From the NCBI GenBank assembly GCA_937944485.1, contig CALDYU010000013.1, positions 1 through 64,000 of the forward strand: a stretch of 64,000 nucleotides of DNA. The letters are read 5' to 3'. Below the pieces are notes generated by a model, which was given only the letters and a program-made list of their open reading frames with translations, did not search any database and was not told the origin of the DNA. A program made the position numbers and the translations under genes. This document shows, piece by piece, positions 53,686 to 62,315 of the stretch (position 1 is its first letter; every line of letters begins with the position of its first letter). The DNA is from an uncultured Flavobacteriaceae bacterium (GTDB lineage: Bacteria; Bacteroidota; Bacteroidia; Flavobacteriales; Flavobacteriaceae).

Positions 53686-55383
53686 TTAAGCTATTTCAAC
53701 AAAAAGCCCATCATCAGTTTTCGAGACTTGCGCAACATTGTTTTTTGTTAATTCTTTTATGGCTTTATCCCATTTCTTATTTGATAGCGCGGACTGAGTT
53801 TTTAAGTCAGCCAATGGAATTTTTTCTGCCTTTTTTAAAATTTCAAAAACCATTTTTCCATCATCAGATAAATTAACTGCCTGCCCGGCTCGGGCCTCGG
53901 GGCGCATTTGAGGGAAGAACAACACCTCTTGAATCGAAGAATTATTGGTCAATAACATGACCAATCGGTCAATGCCGATACCAATGCCTGAGGTTGGGGG
54001 CATGCCGTATTCAAGGGCGCGAATAAAATCCTGATCGATGAACATCGCTTCATCATCACCCTTTTCAGAAAGGCGTAATTGCTCTTCAAAACGCTCACGT
54101 TGGTCAATAGGGTCATTAAGCTCTGAATAGCAATTTGCCAATTCTTTACCGTTGACCATTAATTCAAAACGTTCTGTCAATGCGGGGTTGTCTCGATGTT
54201 CTTTCGTTAACGGACTCATCTCTTTCGGGTAATCAGTAATGAAAGTAGGTTGTATGTAAAAGTGCTCACATGTTGAACCAAAAATCTCATCGATCAGCTT
54301 GCCGACACCCATCGTTTCATCAACTTCAAGACCTAACTTTTTCGCCGTTTCGCGAAGCTCAATTTCTCCCATACCTGCAACATCGACACCCGTATGAATT
54401 TTTATGGCTTCTAATATCGGCACTCTGGCGTAAGGCGCTTTGAATTCGATTTCATTTTCGCCAACAGTAACTTTTGAAGTTCCATTAGCATCGATGGCTA
54501 CTTTTTCTAGAAGTTGCTCTGTGGTGTCCATCATCCAATTATAATCTTTGTAAGCCACATACAATTCCATTACCGTGAACTCGGGGTTGTGGGTACGATC
54601 CATTCCTTCATTCCTGAAATCCTTAGAAAATTCATAAACGCCATCGAAACCACCTACAATCAAACGTTTCAAGTATAGTTCATTGGCAATTCGCAAGTAC
54701 AACGGAATATTCAATGCATTGTGATGCGTTAAAAAGGGGCGCGCCGCTGCACCACCTGGAATAGGCTGTAAAATTGGAGTTTCTACTTCTAAATACCCGC
54801 GGTCATTATAAAATTGGCGAATGCTATTCGTAATTTTCGTACGCTTTACAAAAGTTTCTTTCACATGCGGATTCACCACCAAGTCAACATAGCGCTGACG
54901 GTAGCGTAATTCTGGGTCATTGAATTCATCATACACCTTGCCGTCGGCATCTTGTTTGGGCAGCGGAAGTGGTCTAAGCGTTTTGCAAAGAAGGGTAAAA
55001 TTCTTGACCATTATTGTTTTTTCACCCACCTTAGTCGTAAAAAGCTCACCTTCGATACCGATGATATCTCCGATATCTAATAACTTCTTGTACACATCAT
55101 TGTACAGGGTTTTGTCTTCACCAAGGCAAATTTCATCTCGGTTAAAATAGACCTGCACGCGGCCAGCACTATCTTGTAATTCGGCAAAAGAAGCTTTTCC
55201 TTGAATTCGTCGTGACATTAATCTGCCGGAAACCACCACTTTTTTGCCCTCCTCATAATTTTGTTTGACACTTTCAGAAGTAGCATCTACAGGGTACAAA
55301 GCGGCAGGATAGGGGTCTATGCCCATCTCGCGTAACTTTGCTAATTTCTCTCTTCTTACTATTTCTTGTTCCGACAATTGCAT
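53686..55383 (-). CDS. lysS: Lysyl-tRNA synthetase, class II, with C-terminal extension
   Basis: 565 residues. An N-terminal OB fold covers about 55-150. Class II motif 2 is FRNEGMDRTHNPEFTVMELY and motif 3 is GIGIGIDRLVMLLTN. Compared with the usual enzyme of about 500 residues there is a C-terminal addition after MRPEA (about 502-565), Lys-rich and helical, ending LTKNNVAQVSKTDDGLFVEI. It resembles a small winged-helix-like module. Family knowledge: charges tRNA-Lys. The core is complete and should be active. Confidence 0.95.
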   Translation of the reverse strand: MQLSEQEIVRREKLAKLREMGIDPYPAALYPVDATSESVKQNYEEGKKVVVSGRLMSRRIQGKASFAELQDSAGRVQVYFNRDEICLGEDKTLYNDVYKKLLDIGDIIGIEGELFTTKVGEKTIMVKNFTLLCKTLRPLPLPKQDADGKVYDEFNDPELRYRQRYVDLVVNPHVKETFVKRTKITNSIRQFYNDRGYLEVETPILQPIPGGAAARPFLTHHNALNIPLYLRIANELYLKRLIVGGFDGVYEFSKDFRNEGMDRTHNPEFTVMELYVAYKDYNWMMDTTEQLLEKVAIDANGTSKVTVGENEIEFKAPYARVPILEAIKIHTGVDVAGMGEIELRETAKKLGLEVDETMGVGKLIDEIFGSTCEHFYIQPTFITDYPKEMSPLTKEHRDNPALTERFELMVNGKELANCYSELNDPIDQRERFEEQLRLSEKGDDEAMFIDQDFIRALEYGMPPTSGIGIGIDRLVMLLTNNSSIQEVLFFPQMRPEARAGQAVNLSDDGKMVFEILKKAEKIPLADLKTQSALSNKKWDKAIKELTKNNVAQVSKTDDGLFVEIA

Positions 55384-55465
55384 ATGAAAAATTTAAAGAG
55401 CAAAATTACCCTTTGCTATTAACATATACAAGGTATGCAATGAATGGAAGAATTAGGACGTATGC

Positions 55466-56026
55466 TTAATCAAAATGCAATGATTTTGGGTAATTAGGTG
55501 TGTATGCCGTATTGGTAACAATGGCTTTTATATCTGCTTCTAAAGATGCAATAGGGCTTTCAATAATGCGATTCGAGTCTTTACCATTTTTATAGAAAAT
55601 AAAGGTAGGCACGCGTTTAATTCGCAAACCCCATTCTTCACCATTCGGACTCGTTTTGTACATTCCCTTACGCTTGTCAAGAGCGATTATTTTTAAATTT
55701 TCCATAGGAAAATCAGCGGCCTCAAGTATTTTAATGAACCTTGGCACTTCTCTTTTACTATCGCCGCACCAAGTGCCCATGAAGAGTAAGATTTTATGTG
55801 TAGCTAGTTCGTTTTTGATTGATGTGATGATTTTTGAATCGACTTCATAGGCATTATAATTCTTATAATACCAATTTTTATAGGAATTAGAAGTGAGTCC
55901 GTTTATGTCAATTTGACCCACCATAAAAGACGGATTGCCTTCAATTTTTATTTCTTGATTGATTTGCTGCCCTGATAAGCTTGTGCAGAAGGTAGCCAGT
56001 ATTAACATAAAAATAAATGGATTCAT
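55466..56026 (-). CDS. Secreted thioredoxin-fold protein with CGDS in place of CxxC
   Basis: 186 residues; signal peptide about 1-20 (CTSLSGQQ). The thioredoxin-like part contains LLFMGTWCGDSKREVPRF, where the canonical second cysteine is replaced by Ser, followed by RVPTFIFYKNGKDSNRI with the cis-Pro. Family knowledge: TlpA/thioredoxin-like proteins in the periplasm; a single cysteine argues against ordinary disulfide reductase chemistry. Stands alone downstream of the LuxR gene on the same strand. Confidence 0.78.
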   Translation of the reverse strand: MNPFIFMLILATFCTSLSGQQINQEIKIEGNPSFMVGQIDINGLTSNSYKNWYYKNYNAYEVDSKIITSIKNELATHKILLFMGTWCGDSKREVPRFIKILEAADFPMENLKIIALDKRKGMYKTSPNGEEWGLRIKRVPTFIFYKNGKDSNRIIESPIASLEADIKAIVTNTAYTPNYPKSLHFD

Positions 56027-56308
56027 AAATTTCAGTTTTTAAATTAAAACCGAAAGTTCTTTAAAATATGAGCTTAAAAAGGAAGTGCTGGGATGGATTT
56101 AAGGACTAGACCCTAGGTGGATTTTTTAAGTTCAAGCGAAAGAGTCCAGTTTGAATACAAATACAAACTCAAAAATCGAATACAAGCGCAAAGTAAACTT
56201 AAGCTTAAAATGTATAGCGCAATTTAAAGGAAAAGGATCAAAATTGCGAGTCATAGATTGTTAGTGAAAATTAGTGCAATTCGTGTTTAATTCCCACTTT
56301 AACGAGCA

Positions 56309-57361
56309 TTATCCAAAGAGCTCTTTGATTTCTTCGCGAGAAGAAACATGAAGTTTCTTGTACAAATTATTGATATGAGTTTTCACAGTGCTTAAGCTGA
56401 TAAACAAATCGGAAGCTATTTCTTTATTGGTCTTGTCTTTCAAAATTTCATTGACGATATTCTGCTCTTGAACGGTTAATTTCGCCAAGGAATTGCTTTT
56501 TTTTGTCCTGTTTTGTTTTCTCTGTTTTAATAAGAAATAGACATTGAGTAACATTGATAATCCGATTACTAAACTTGAAATCCATTTCCAATTTAAATCT
56601 GAAGAACTGTCCTTAGAAATTAACTGTTGGTCAATGGCGATCTCGGTTTGAAATAATTCCGTAAAAACCGTATTGGGGTAGTTGTCTTCTAAACGTTGAC
56701 CAAGATCTTCGTAATAATCGTTTTTAGAAATGTCATTGAGATAGTACGCATAGGTTTCATTTCGCTTGTCTGACAGAAAATCATATATATAGAGTTCTAC
56801 CAGAGGTTCATCGACCTTTAAGCCAAATTCTTGTAAAGTCTTAAACCATTTTTTAGTGTTGAGTTTGCGACTAGCTTCACTCGGAATATCATAAAAATCA
56901 AAGGCCATTTCTTCTTTAAAAGCATCAATTTGTAGCATGGCATCAGATAACGGATTTGTTGAGGCGATTTTACAAAGGGCTTCATCAGCAAAGGATGTAG
57001 GAAAGCTAATAAAATCACTATTATTAGCTATGAAAAGAATACTGCTGCTGTTTTCGCACCTGCCTAAAAAATGATTTGAATTTAAAGTTTCTACCGAGCA
57101 TTCATCAACATGAATGCGATATATGCGATTGTCTGAGGGTAAATTATTTCCTTTAAAACTAAAATACCCTAAAGAATCGCTATCTGTTTTTTTAATTACG
57201 TGGTCGAGATACGGGCGAGAAAGTTTACGATAATCTTCTATTAAAGATAAGTACACCGTCTTTTTAGAGGCATTATTAGCAATTTGACCTTCAAATTGAT
57301 ATTGCGAATACCCAGTAATTCCAATTAGGAGAAAAACGAAAGAAATTGCTTTTTGAATCAT
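56309..57361 (-). CDS. Membrane-anchored LuxR-type regulator with periplasmic sensor
   Basis: 350 residues. A signal peptide (about 1-19, ITGYSQ) and a periplasmic domain of about 240 residues without a recognised family are followed by one transmembrane helix (about 263-280, ISSLVIGLSMLLNVYFLL). A cytoplasmic LuxR/GerE helix-turn-helix forms the end (LTVQEQNIVNEILKDKTNKE, STVKTHINNLYKKL). There is no receiver or kinase domain. This is a one-component, membrane-spanning regulator. Divergent from the Pmp3 gene; target and signal unknown. Confidence 0.82.
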   Translation of the reverse strand: MIQKAISFVFLLIGITGYSQYQFEGQIANNASKKTVYLSLIEDYRKLSRPYLDHVIKKTDSDSLGYFSFKGNNLPSDNRIYRIHVDECSVETLNSNHFLGRCENSSSILFIANNSDFISFPTSFADEALCKIASTNPLSDAMLQIDAFKEEMAFDFYDIPSEASRKLNTKKWFKTLQEFGLKVDEPLVELYIYDFLSDKRNETYAYYLNDISKNDYYEDLGQRLEDNYPNTVFTELFQTEIAIDQQLISKDSSSDLNWKWISSLVIGLSMLLNVYFLLKQRKQNRTKKSNSLAKLTVQEQNIVNEILKDKTNKEIASDLFISLSTVKTHINNLYKKLHVSSREEIKELFG

Positions 57362-57455
57362 ACGGTAACGCTTAACATGGTCTAAAATAGTAGTTTTGTA
57401 ACAATGTTAGTGCATTTGCGACTAATTAGTTGCATCAATCAAAAATCCAAATCAA

Positions 57456-57611
57456 ATGAGTTTTTTAAGAGTATTACTGGCCATATTATTTCCACCCCTA
57501 TCTGTAATCGGGAAAGGTTGTGGTTCTTTTCTAATCGTTTTATTACTGACATTTTGCGGTTGGGTACCTGGGGTAATTGCAGCCCTAGTTATTTTGAACA
57601 ATCCAAACTAA
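57456..57611 (+). CDS. YqaE/Pmp3 family membrane protein (not in ORF track)
   Basis: 51 residues read directly: MSFLRVLLAILFPPLSVIGK, then GCGSFLIVLLLTFCGWVPGV and IAALVILNNPN. Two hydrophobic helices and the FPPLSV motif are diagnostic for the Pmp3/YqaE family. Family knowledge: small plasma-membrane proteins linked to salt and stress tolerance in several organisms; bacterial role not well defined. The ORF track shows only a frame-shifted shadow (57404-57616). Confidence 0.88.
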   Translation: MSFLRVLLAILFPPLSVIGKGCGSFLIVLLLTFCGWVPGVIAALVILNNPN

Positions 57612-57661
57612 AGTAGTAGTTTAAGATTTATATCTGTTTCTTTGTATTCAAATTTGAAATT

Positions 57662-58420
57662 ATGAGAAACTTTTATCGTGTATTTTTATCGTTTGTTCTA
57701 GTTGCAATTTTATCAAGCTCCTGTAATTTTACCGAAACAATGACCCTTGAGCCCGACGGTTCGGGTAAAATTTCAGTTGATTTTGACGGGTCATCATTTA
57801 TGGAAATGATGGGGGATGAAATGCGAAAAGATGGAGAAGAGCAAAAAATGGACTCTATTATTGATTTTGCATATTTATTGGAAGAACGAAAAGATAGTAT
57901 TGCCAATTTACCTCAAGAAGAGCAAGACAAGTTAAAAAGGCTTGAAAATTTCAAAATGAGAATATTGATGGATACGGAAAGCAAAGACATGAAATTTTCT
58001 ATGTTCACTGACTTTGTCAATGTCAATGAACTTTCAGATATGATGTCTACTTTTCAAGAGGCCAGTTCAACACAAAATTTAGGCGGGAAAGCGATGAAGG
58101 GTGAAGACGCGCCAATGGGTAAAACGAGTCAAGGTACGGACGTCTCCTATAAATATAAAGACAATCGCTTTTCGAGAACAACAATAGTAGTTGATCAAGA
58201 ACTCTTTCAAAAAAGTATTGATAGTTTAGATCAGATGAAAATGTTTATGGGAGAATCAACCTATACCTTAAATTATAATTTTCCTAAAAAAATAAAAAGC
58301 ATTTCAGCTGAAAAAGCCCTGTTTAGTCAAGACGGTAAAAGCTTCACTTTAGAAGTTAGTTTTTTAGAGATGATGAAAAATCCTGAAATTCTTAATATTG
58401 ACGTAGTGTTAGAAGAATAA
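57662..58420 (+). CDS. Putative lipoprotein of unknown function
   Basis: 252 residues. The signal peptide ends in a lipobox, ILSSSC, with Cys at about residue 21. The start of the mature part, TMTLEPDGSGKISVDFDGSS, and the closing strands, STYTLNYNFPKKIKSIS and FTLEVSFLEMM, suggest a beta-sandwich. The middle is rich in Met, Asp, Glu and Lys. I do not recognise the family. It lies 50 bp after the Pmp3 gene and 32 bp before lipB. Envelope location inferred. Confidence 0.7.
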   Translation: MRNFYRVFLSFVLVAILSSSCNFTETMTLEPDGSGKISVDFDGSSFMEMMGDEMRKDGEEQKMDSIIDFAYLLEERKDSIANLPQEEQDKLKRLENFKMRILMDTESKDMKFSMFTDFVNVNELSDMMSTFQEASSTQNLGGKAMKGEDAPMGKTSQGTDVSYKYKDNRFSRTTIVVDQELFQKSIDSLDQMKMFMGESTYTLNYNFPKKIKSISAEKALFSQDGKSFTLEVSFLEMMKNPEILNIDVVLEE

Positions 58421-58439
58421 TTTTCTAAGCTACGCTTAC

Positions 58440-58447
58440 TATCTTTG
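58440..58447 (+). promoter_or_regulatory. Candidate -7 box (TATCTTTG) immediately before lipB
   Basis: TATCTTTG fits TANNTTTG and ends only 5 bp before the lipB ATG. If used, the transcript would be nearly leaderless. No strong -33 partner seen. Confidence 0.4.
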
Positions 58448-58452
58448 TAGCA

Positions 58453-59163
58453 ATGAATAAGAAGGTGCTTTTACAAGATTTAGGCCTAAAAGATTACAAA
58501 GAAGTTTGGGACTACCAAGAAGAACTTTTTCAAAAAACTTTAGATCTTAAAATAAGAAATCGGAGGGAAGCAACTCATATAGAAACCCCTAATCATTTTC
58601 TATTTGTAGAACACCCCCATGTATATACCTTGGGAAAAAGTGGTGATTTAGCAAATCTGCTGATTAATGAAAAGCAATTAGAAGAAAAAGGCGCAAAATT
58701 CTATAAGATTAATCGGGGAGGAGATATCACCTATCATGGTCCTGGGCAAATTGTGGGCTATCCGATCTTAGATTTAGATAACTTCTTTACGGATATACAT
58801 AAATACCTCAGGCTTTTAGAGGAAATGGTCATTCTGACCTTAGCCGAATACGGCCTAAAAGCAGAACGATCAGAAGGTGAAACAGGCGTTTGGTTGGATG
58901 TTGGAACGCCCTTCGCTCGTAAGATTTGCGCGATGGGTGTTCGTGCTTCACGATGGGTGACCATGCATGGTTTTGCCCTTAATGTAAATTCAGATTTAGG
59001 GTATTTCGATTTAATGATTCCCTGTGGGATAAAAGATAAGGCAGTTACTTCTTTAAATGTTGAATTAGGTAAAAAGGAAGTCGATGTGGAAGAAGTCAAA
59101 CAAAAACTCCTCAGACATTTTGAAATGCTTTTTGAGGCTGTGATTGTAAAAACATCCACCTAG
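58453..59163 (+). CDS. lipB: Octanoyltransferase LipB
   Basis: 236 residues. Family motifs are clear: RGGDITYHGPGQIVGYPI, GVWLDVGTPFARKICAMGVR, WVTMHGFALNVN and the catalytic Cys in MIPCGIKDKAVTSL. Family knowledge: transfers octanoyl groups from acyl-carrier protein to lipoyl domains, the first step of endogenous lipoylation. Complete; ATG at 58453 supported by the conserved N-terminal region. Convergent with the TapB gene. Confidence 0.95.
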   Translation: MNKKVLLQDLGLKDYKEVWDYQEELFQKTLDLKIRNRREATHIETPNHFLFVEHPHVYTLGKSGDLANLLINEKQLEEKGAKFYKINRGGDITYHGPGQIVGYPILDLDNFFTDIHKYLRLLEEMVILTLAEYGLKAERSEGETGVWLDVGTPFARKICAMGVRASRWVTMHGFALNVNSDLGYFDLMIPCGIKDKAVTSLNVELGKKEVDVEEVKQKLLRHFEMLFEAVIVKTST

Positions 59164-59293
59164 AAAATTGATTTCCTCAGTATTCACGGATACTAAAGAA
59201 TAATATACTTTAAGGAGAAATAGGCTTTAGTCGTTTAGAAAAAGAGATATTTCTGCACTCACTCAGGAGTGGTCACCTTAAAAAATGAGATTT

Positions 59294-59989
59294 TTACTTC
59301 GAAACCTTGGTTAGTTCAAACCTGCCACTAAGGGCTCCTTTCTTATTGTAAGTCTCTTGTTTTACCAAACCAACCCCTTCTGCAACCCACGCTTTAGAAG
59401 TCGAGGTGTTTTTACTGCCCATAACTTTAGAAGATACGGTTTCAGTCATAATCATACAGTTAAAAGTGCCAGCAGGCGTGGTAATAGTTTCTTCACTGAT
59501 CACTTTACGATTGGTCGTATTAACGGTTATTTTCATCTTGATGCCCATTTTCATTTCAATAATCACATTAGCATCAGGGAGCTCTTGGCCAACGGTCAGC
59601 AAATTCGGAATAATAATATCACTACCCGTAATATCCATTTCGACATTCATATCCTTATACTGCTTCATCATTTGTGCCGGAAATAATGATTTGTAATCGA
59701 TCTGTACTTTATCACCTGAACAACTGATTTTATAGTCGTTATTGTATACAGATTTTCCCTTCCCGTCGGTAAAAGTAAGATTCATAGCTGCAATCGTAGT
59801 GTCACCTTCTCGCGATACTTTTTCTACTTTATAAGTGGTAGTTCCGTCAGCCTTATCTTTTTTGTTATAGACTGTATATTCAAGAGAGGTGCCTTCTTCA
59901 AAAGGGTAATATTTGCTACAAGTATCTTGCGCAAATACATTTGAAATATAACATAGAATTGTCACTAAACTTAGCAGCGTTTTTTTCAT
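59294..59989 (-). CDS. TapB / DUF3108-like secreted protein
   Basis: 231 residues with a signal peptide (about 1-20, SNVFAQ). CSKYYPFEEGTSLEYTVYNK at the mature start, TTPAGTFNCMIMT and VAEGVGLVKQETYNKKG near the end match the TapB/DUF3108-like pattern of extracytoplasmic beta-rich proteins. Function not known. It lies 40 bp downstream of the OmpA gene on the same strand, so the two may be co-transcribed. Confidence 0.75.
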   Translation of the reverse strand: MKKTLLSLVTILCYISNVFAQDTCSKYYPFEEGTSLEYTVYNKKDKADGTTTYKVEKVSREGDTTIAAMNLTFTDGKGKSVYNNDYKISCSGDKVQIDYKSLFPAQMMKQYKDMNVEMDITGSDIIIPNLLTVGQELPDANVIIEMKMGIKMKITVNTTNRKVISEETITTPAGTFNCMIMTETVSSKVMGSKNTSTSKAWVAEGVGLVKQETYNKKGALSGRFELTKVSK

Positions 59990-60029
59990 TTTAATAGTTT
60001 TATTGATTCTGAATAGCTTTCGTTGGCAT

Positions 60030-61358
60030 CTATTCTTTTATAAATTCTACCCTTCTATTTTTAGCTTTGCCATCGGTAGTTTTATTATCCCCAACTGGTT
60101 GAGTTTCTCCCATTCCTGCTGCCGATAGTCGCTCTGGCGAAACATTATAAACTGAAATCAATGCATTCATTACCGATTCAGCTCTTTTTTTAGAAAGTGA
60201 CATATTCACGTCATCAGGCCCATCAGTATCAGTATGGCCAACAACTTTCAAGTTAATAGTTGCATCTTGTTGAAGTACCTGTGAGATTTGACGAATGATG
60301 CCCATAGATTGTGGTTGAATATTTGCCGAACCTGAGTCAAAAAGAATACCATTGGTTGACACTTTGCCTTCAGAAAGTAATTTTCTGCGTAAATCAAGAC
60401 CCCCTTCGGCAACTTTAATGTTTGAAATAAAGACGCTTTCCTTGCCGTCTTTAATACCGTTCGTTTTAAATTTCAAAGCCTTTAACTGTTGGTTTGGTGC
60501 GACAGCTCTCGGCACATCCAAGTATTTTTTTTCATTAACCCAAAGGCGATAACGTAATTTATTCACCGCTATTGAAATATGAGGTTTATTTACGACGACG
60601 GCTCTGATATCGGCTTTTACCGTATTATTAATTTTTGCATTATCACCAGCTCCTTTTATTTTGCTATTAATTCGAACACCAACTGCCGTATATTGGCATA
60701 AAGGGAGATTTACCTGTACATAACTTTCTCCACCCTTAAAAGTATTTTGGTCACTTAAAGTAACTTCCAAAGTGGCAGTTGATGAGGTTTTATTATCAAT
60801 ACCGTCAACAAGAATATCAAATTCAATGGTATACTCCTCTGGTAATTCAGATAGGTCGGGTATATAATAGGTGCCATATCCAGCAATCATTTGCAACCAT
60901 CGTTGCGGTAGATTATCAACGGTAATTACTTCCCCACTTCCATTAGTATTCCATTTCGCCGGAAAATCTCCAATAAAGTCATTCGAAAAATCATCAAAAA
61001 ACAACAATTTATCCCCAGGTACAAAATCAAATTTACTGTAGATTTTTATGCCTTTAGAAGCACCATTAGGATTTTCGTTTTCGGCAGTTGGATTTTTTTT
61101 GCTGTCTTGATTTGGGTTTTTTTCATTCGGAATTGATGGTTTTTGCTTTCCTTTTTTGCCGGGTTCAAAAATACTATCTAAGACTTCGTCCGTTTTTTTC
61201 TCACTTTCTTTTTCAACGCGACGCTCAAGGGTTCGTTCGGCAGCTTTTTCAGCTTTTTTACCTAGTTTTTTTAAAATTTGGCCGTTGGCACTTAGGGCGA
61301 AAAAAAATAGAAATACAAAGGACAATGAGAACTTGAAGAAAGAAGGCGTTTTTCTCAT
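60030..61358 (-). CDS. OmpA family protein with N-terminal jelly-roll-like region
   Basis: 442 residues. A signal peptide (about 1-26, LSANGQ) and a Lys/Glu-rich, possibly unstructured stretch (28-100) come first. A beta-rich domain at about 105-315 resembles a laminin-G/concanavalin type fold. A C-terminal OmpA domain (about 335-442) follows, with VVGHTDTDGPDDVNMSLSKK and LSAAGMGETQPV, the peptidoglycan-binding Asp and Arg included. It anchors the outer membrane to peptidoglycan. Upstream of the TapB gene. Confidence 0.85.
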   Translation of the reverse strand: MRKTPSFFKFSLSFVFLFFFALSANGQILKKLGKKAEKAAERTLERRVEKESEKKTDEVLDSIFEPGKKGKQKPSIPNEKNPNQDSKKNPTAENENPNGASKGIKIYSKFDFVPGDKLLFFDDFSNDFIGDFPAKWNTNGSGEVITVDNLPQRWLQMIAGYGTYYIPDLSELPEEYTIEFDILVDGIDNKTSSTATLEVTLSDQNTFKGGESYVQVNLPLCQYTAVGVRINSKIKGAGDNAKINNTVKADIRAVVVNKPHISIAVNKLRYRLWVNEKKYLDVPRAVAPNQQLKALKFKTNGIKDGKESVFISNIKVAEGGLDLRRKLLSEGKVSTNGILFDSGSANIQPQSMGIIRQISQVLQQDATINLKVVGHTDTDGPDDVNMSLSKKRAESVMNALISVYNVSPERLSAAGMGETQPVGDNKTTDGKAKNRRVEFIKE

Positions 61359-61541
61359 GATTATTTTATTTGTAAAGATGTTATCTTGAATAACAAACTG
61401 TTTAATGGCTGTAAAATACGAAAGTATAAGACTTGAAAATCAATAATGCTACGGCTGACCTATTTATATGTATTTATAGTCTAATATCATGTATATCTGG
61501 TAAATAGGCTTGTAGACTAGCTTGTTAATGCTAATTATTTA

Positions 61542-62138
61542 TTATAAATCTAATGCGTATTGTTCGGGTAGTTGCTTAAAACTTCTTCTATGATACTTGG
61601 TTAAACCATAAGTTCGAATAGCTTCGCGATGTTCTTTGGTAGGGTAACCCTTATTCTTTTTCCAGTTATACATCGGGTATTCTTCGTGCAATCGCTCCAT
61701 ATAACTATCTCTGTAGGTTTTAGCTAGAATTGAGGCCGCAGCAATAGCCATAAATTTAGAATCGCCTTTCACTATACATTCTGAAGCAATATTGCGATAG
61801 GGTTTAAATCGATTTCCATCAACAATGATCGAAGACGGTACTTTTTTTAATTCATCTAATGCCCTATGCATAGCCAAAATGGATGCGTTCAGAATATTGA
61901 TAGTATCTATCTCTTTAGGTTGAATATGGGCAACCCCAAAACTAACAGCTTCTTTTTCGAGCAAGGGCTTGAGAAGAAGGCGTTTTTTTTCAGACAAAAG
62001 CTTTGAATCATTTAAAATTTCATTTTTAAAATTGGCAGGCAAAATGATGGCCGCGGCAGTCACTGGTCCAGCTAAGCAGCCGCGCCCTGCTTCATCAGTT
62101 CCGGCTTCATTTTGACCGTATAAAAAAAGTTTAAGCAT
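61542..62138 (-). CDS. rnhB: Ribonuclease HII
   Basis: 198 residues. The DEAG motif at 15-18 ([16 protein letters not shown]) holds two of the catalytic acidic residues. [21 protein letters not shown] and [12 protein letters not shown] are further landmarks. Family knowledge: removes RNA from RNA/DNA hybrids, mainly misincorporated ribonucleotides. Usual length. Divergent from the porin gene, which starts 177 bp away on the other strand. Confidence 0.94.
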   Translation of the reverse strand: MLKLFLYGQNEAGTDEAGRGCLAGPVTAAAIILPANFKNEILNDSKLLSEKKRLLLKPLLEKEAVSFGVAHIQPKEIDTINILNASILAMHRALDELKKVPSSIIVDGNRFKPYRNIASECIVKGDSKFMAIAAASILAKTYRDSYMERLHEEYPMYNWKKNKGYPTKEHREAIRTYGLTKYHRRSFKQLPEQYALDL

Positions 62139-62315
62139 TTTTGGTTCAATAAGTAACTTGGCCTAGGGTATAAGGAAGGTGAAATTACAATTATTTAATG
62201 TTTCGCACTATTTGGTTGCTTAAAACAGAAGGCTTTACCTTTAAGAAGTTATTGTAAAAACTTTCACATTTCATTACGAACAAAAAAAATTAACTTTGCG
62301 GAGTAACGATTTACA

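Noticed and set aside
57404-57616. 70-residue ORF over the Pmp3 gene
   Set aside because: Wrong frame; the 51-residue frame at 57456 carries the FPPLSV motif and two helices.
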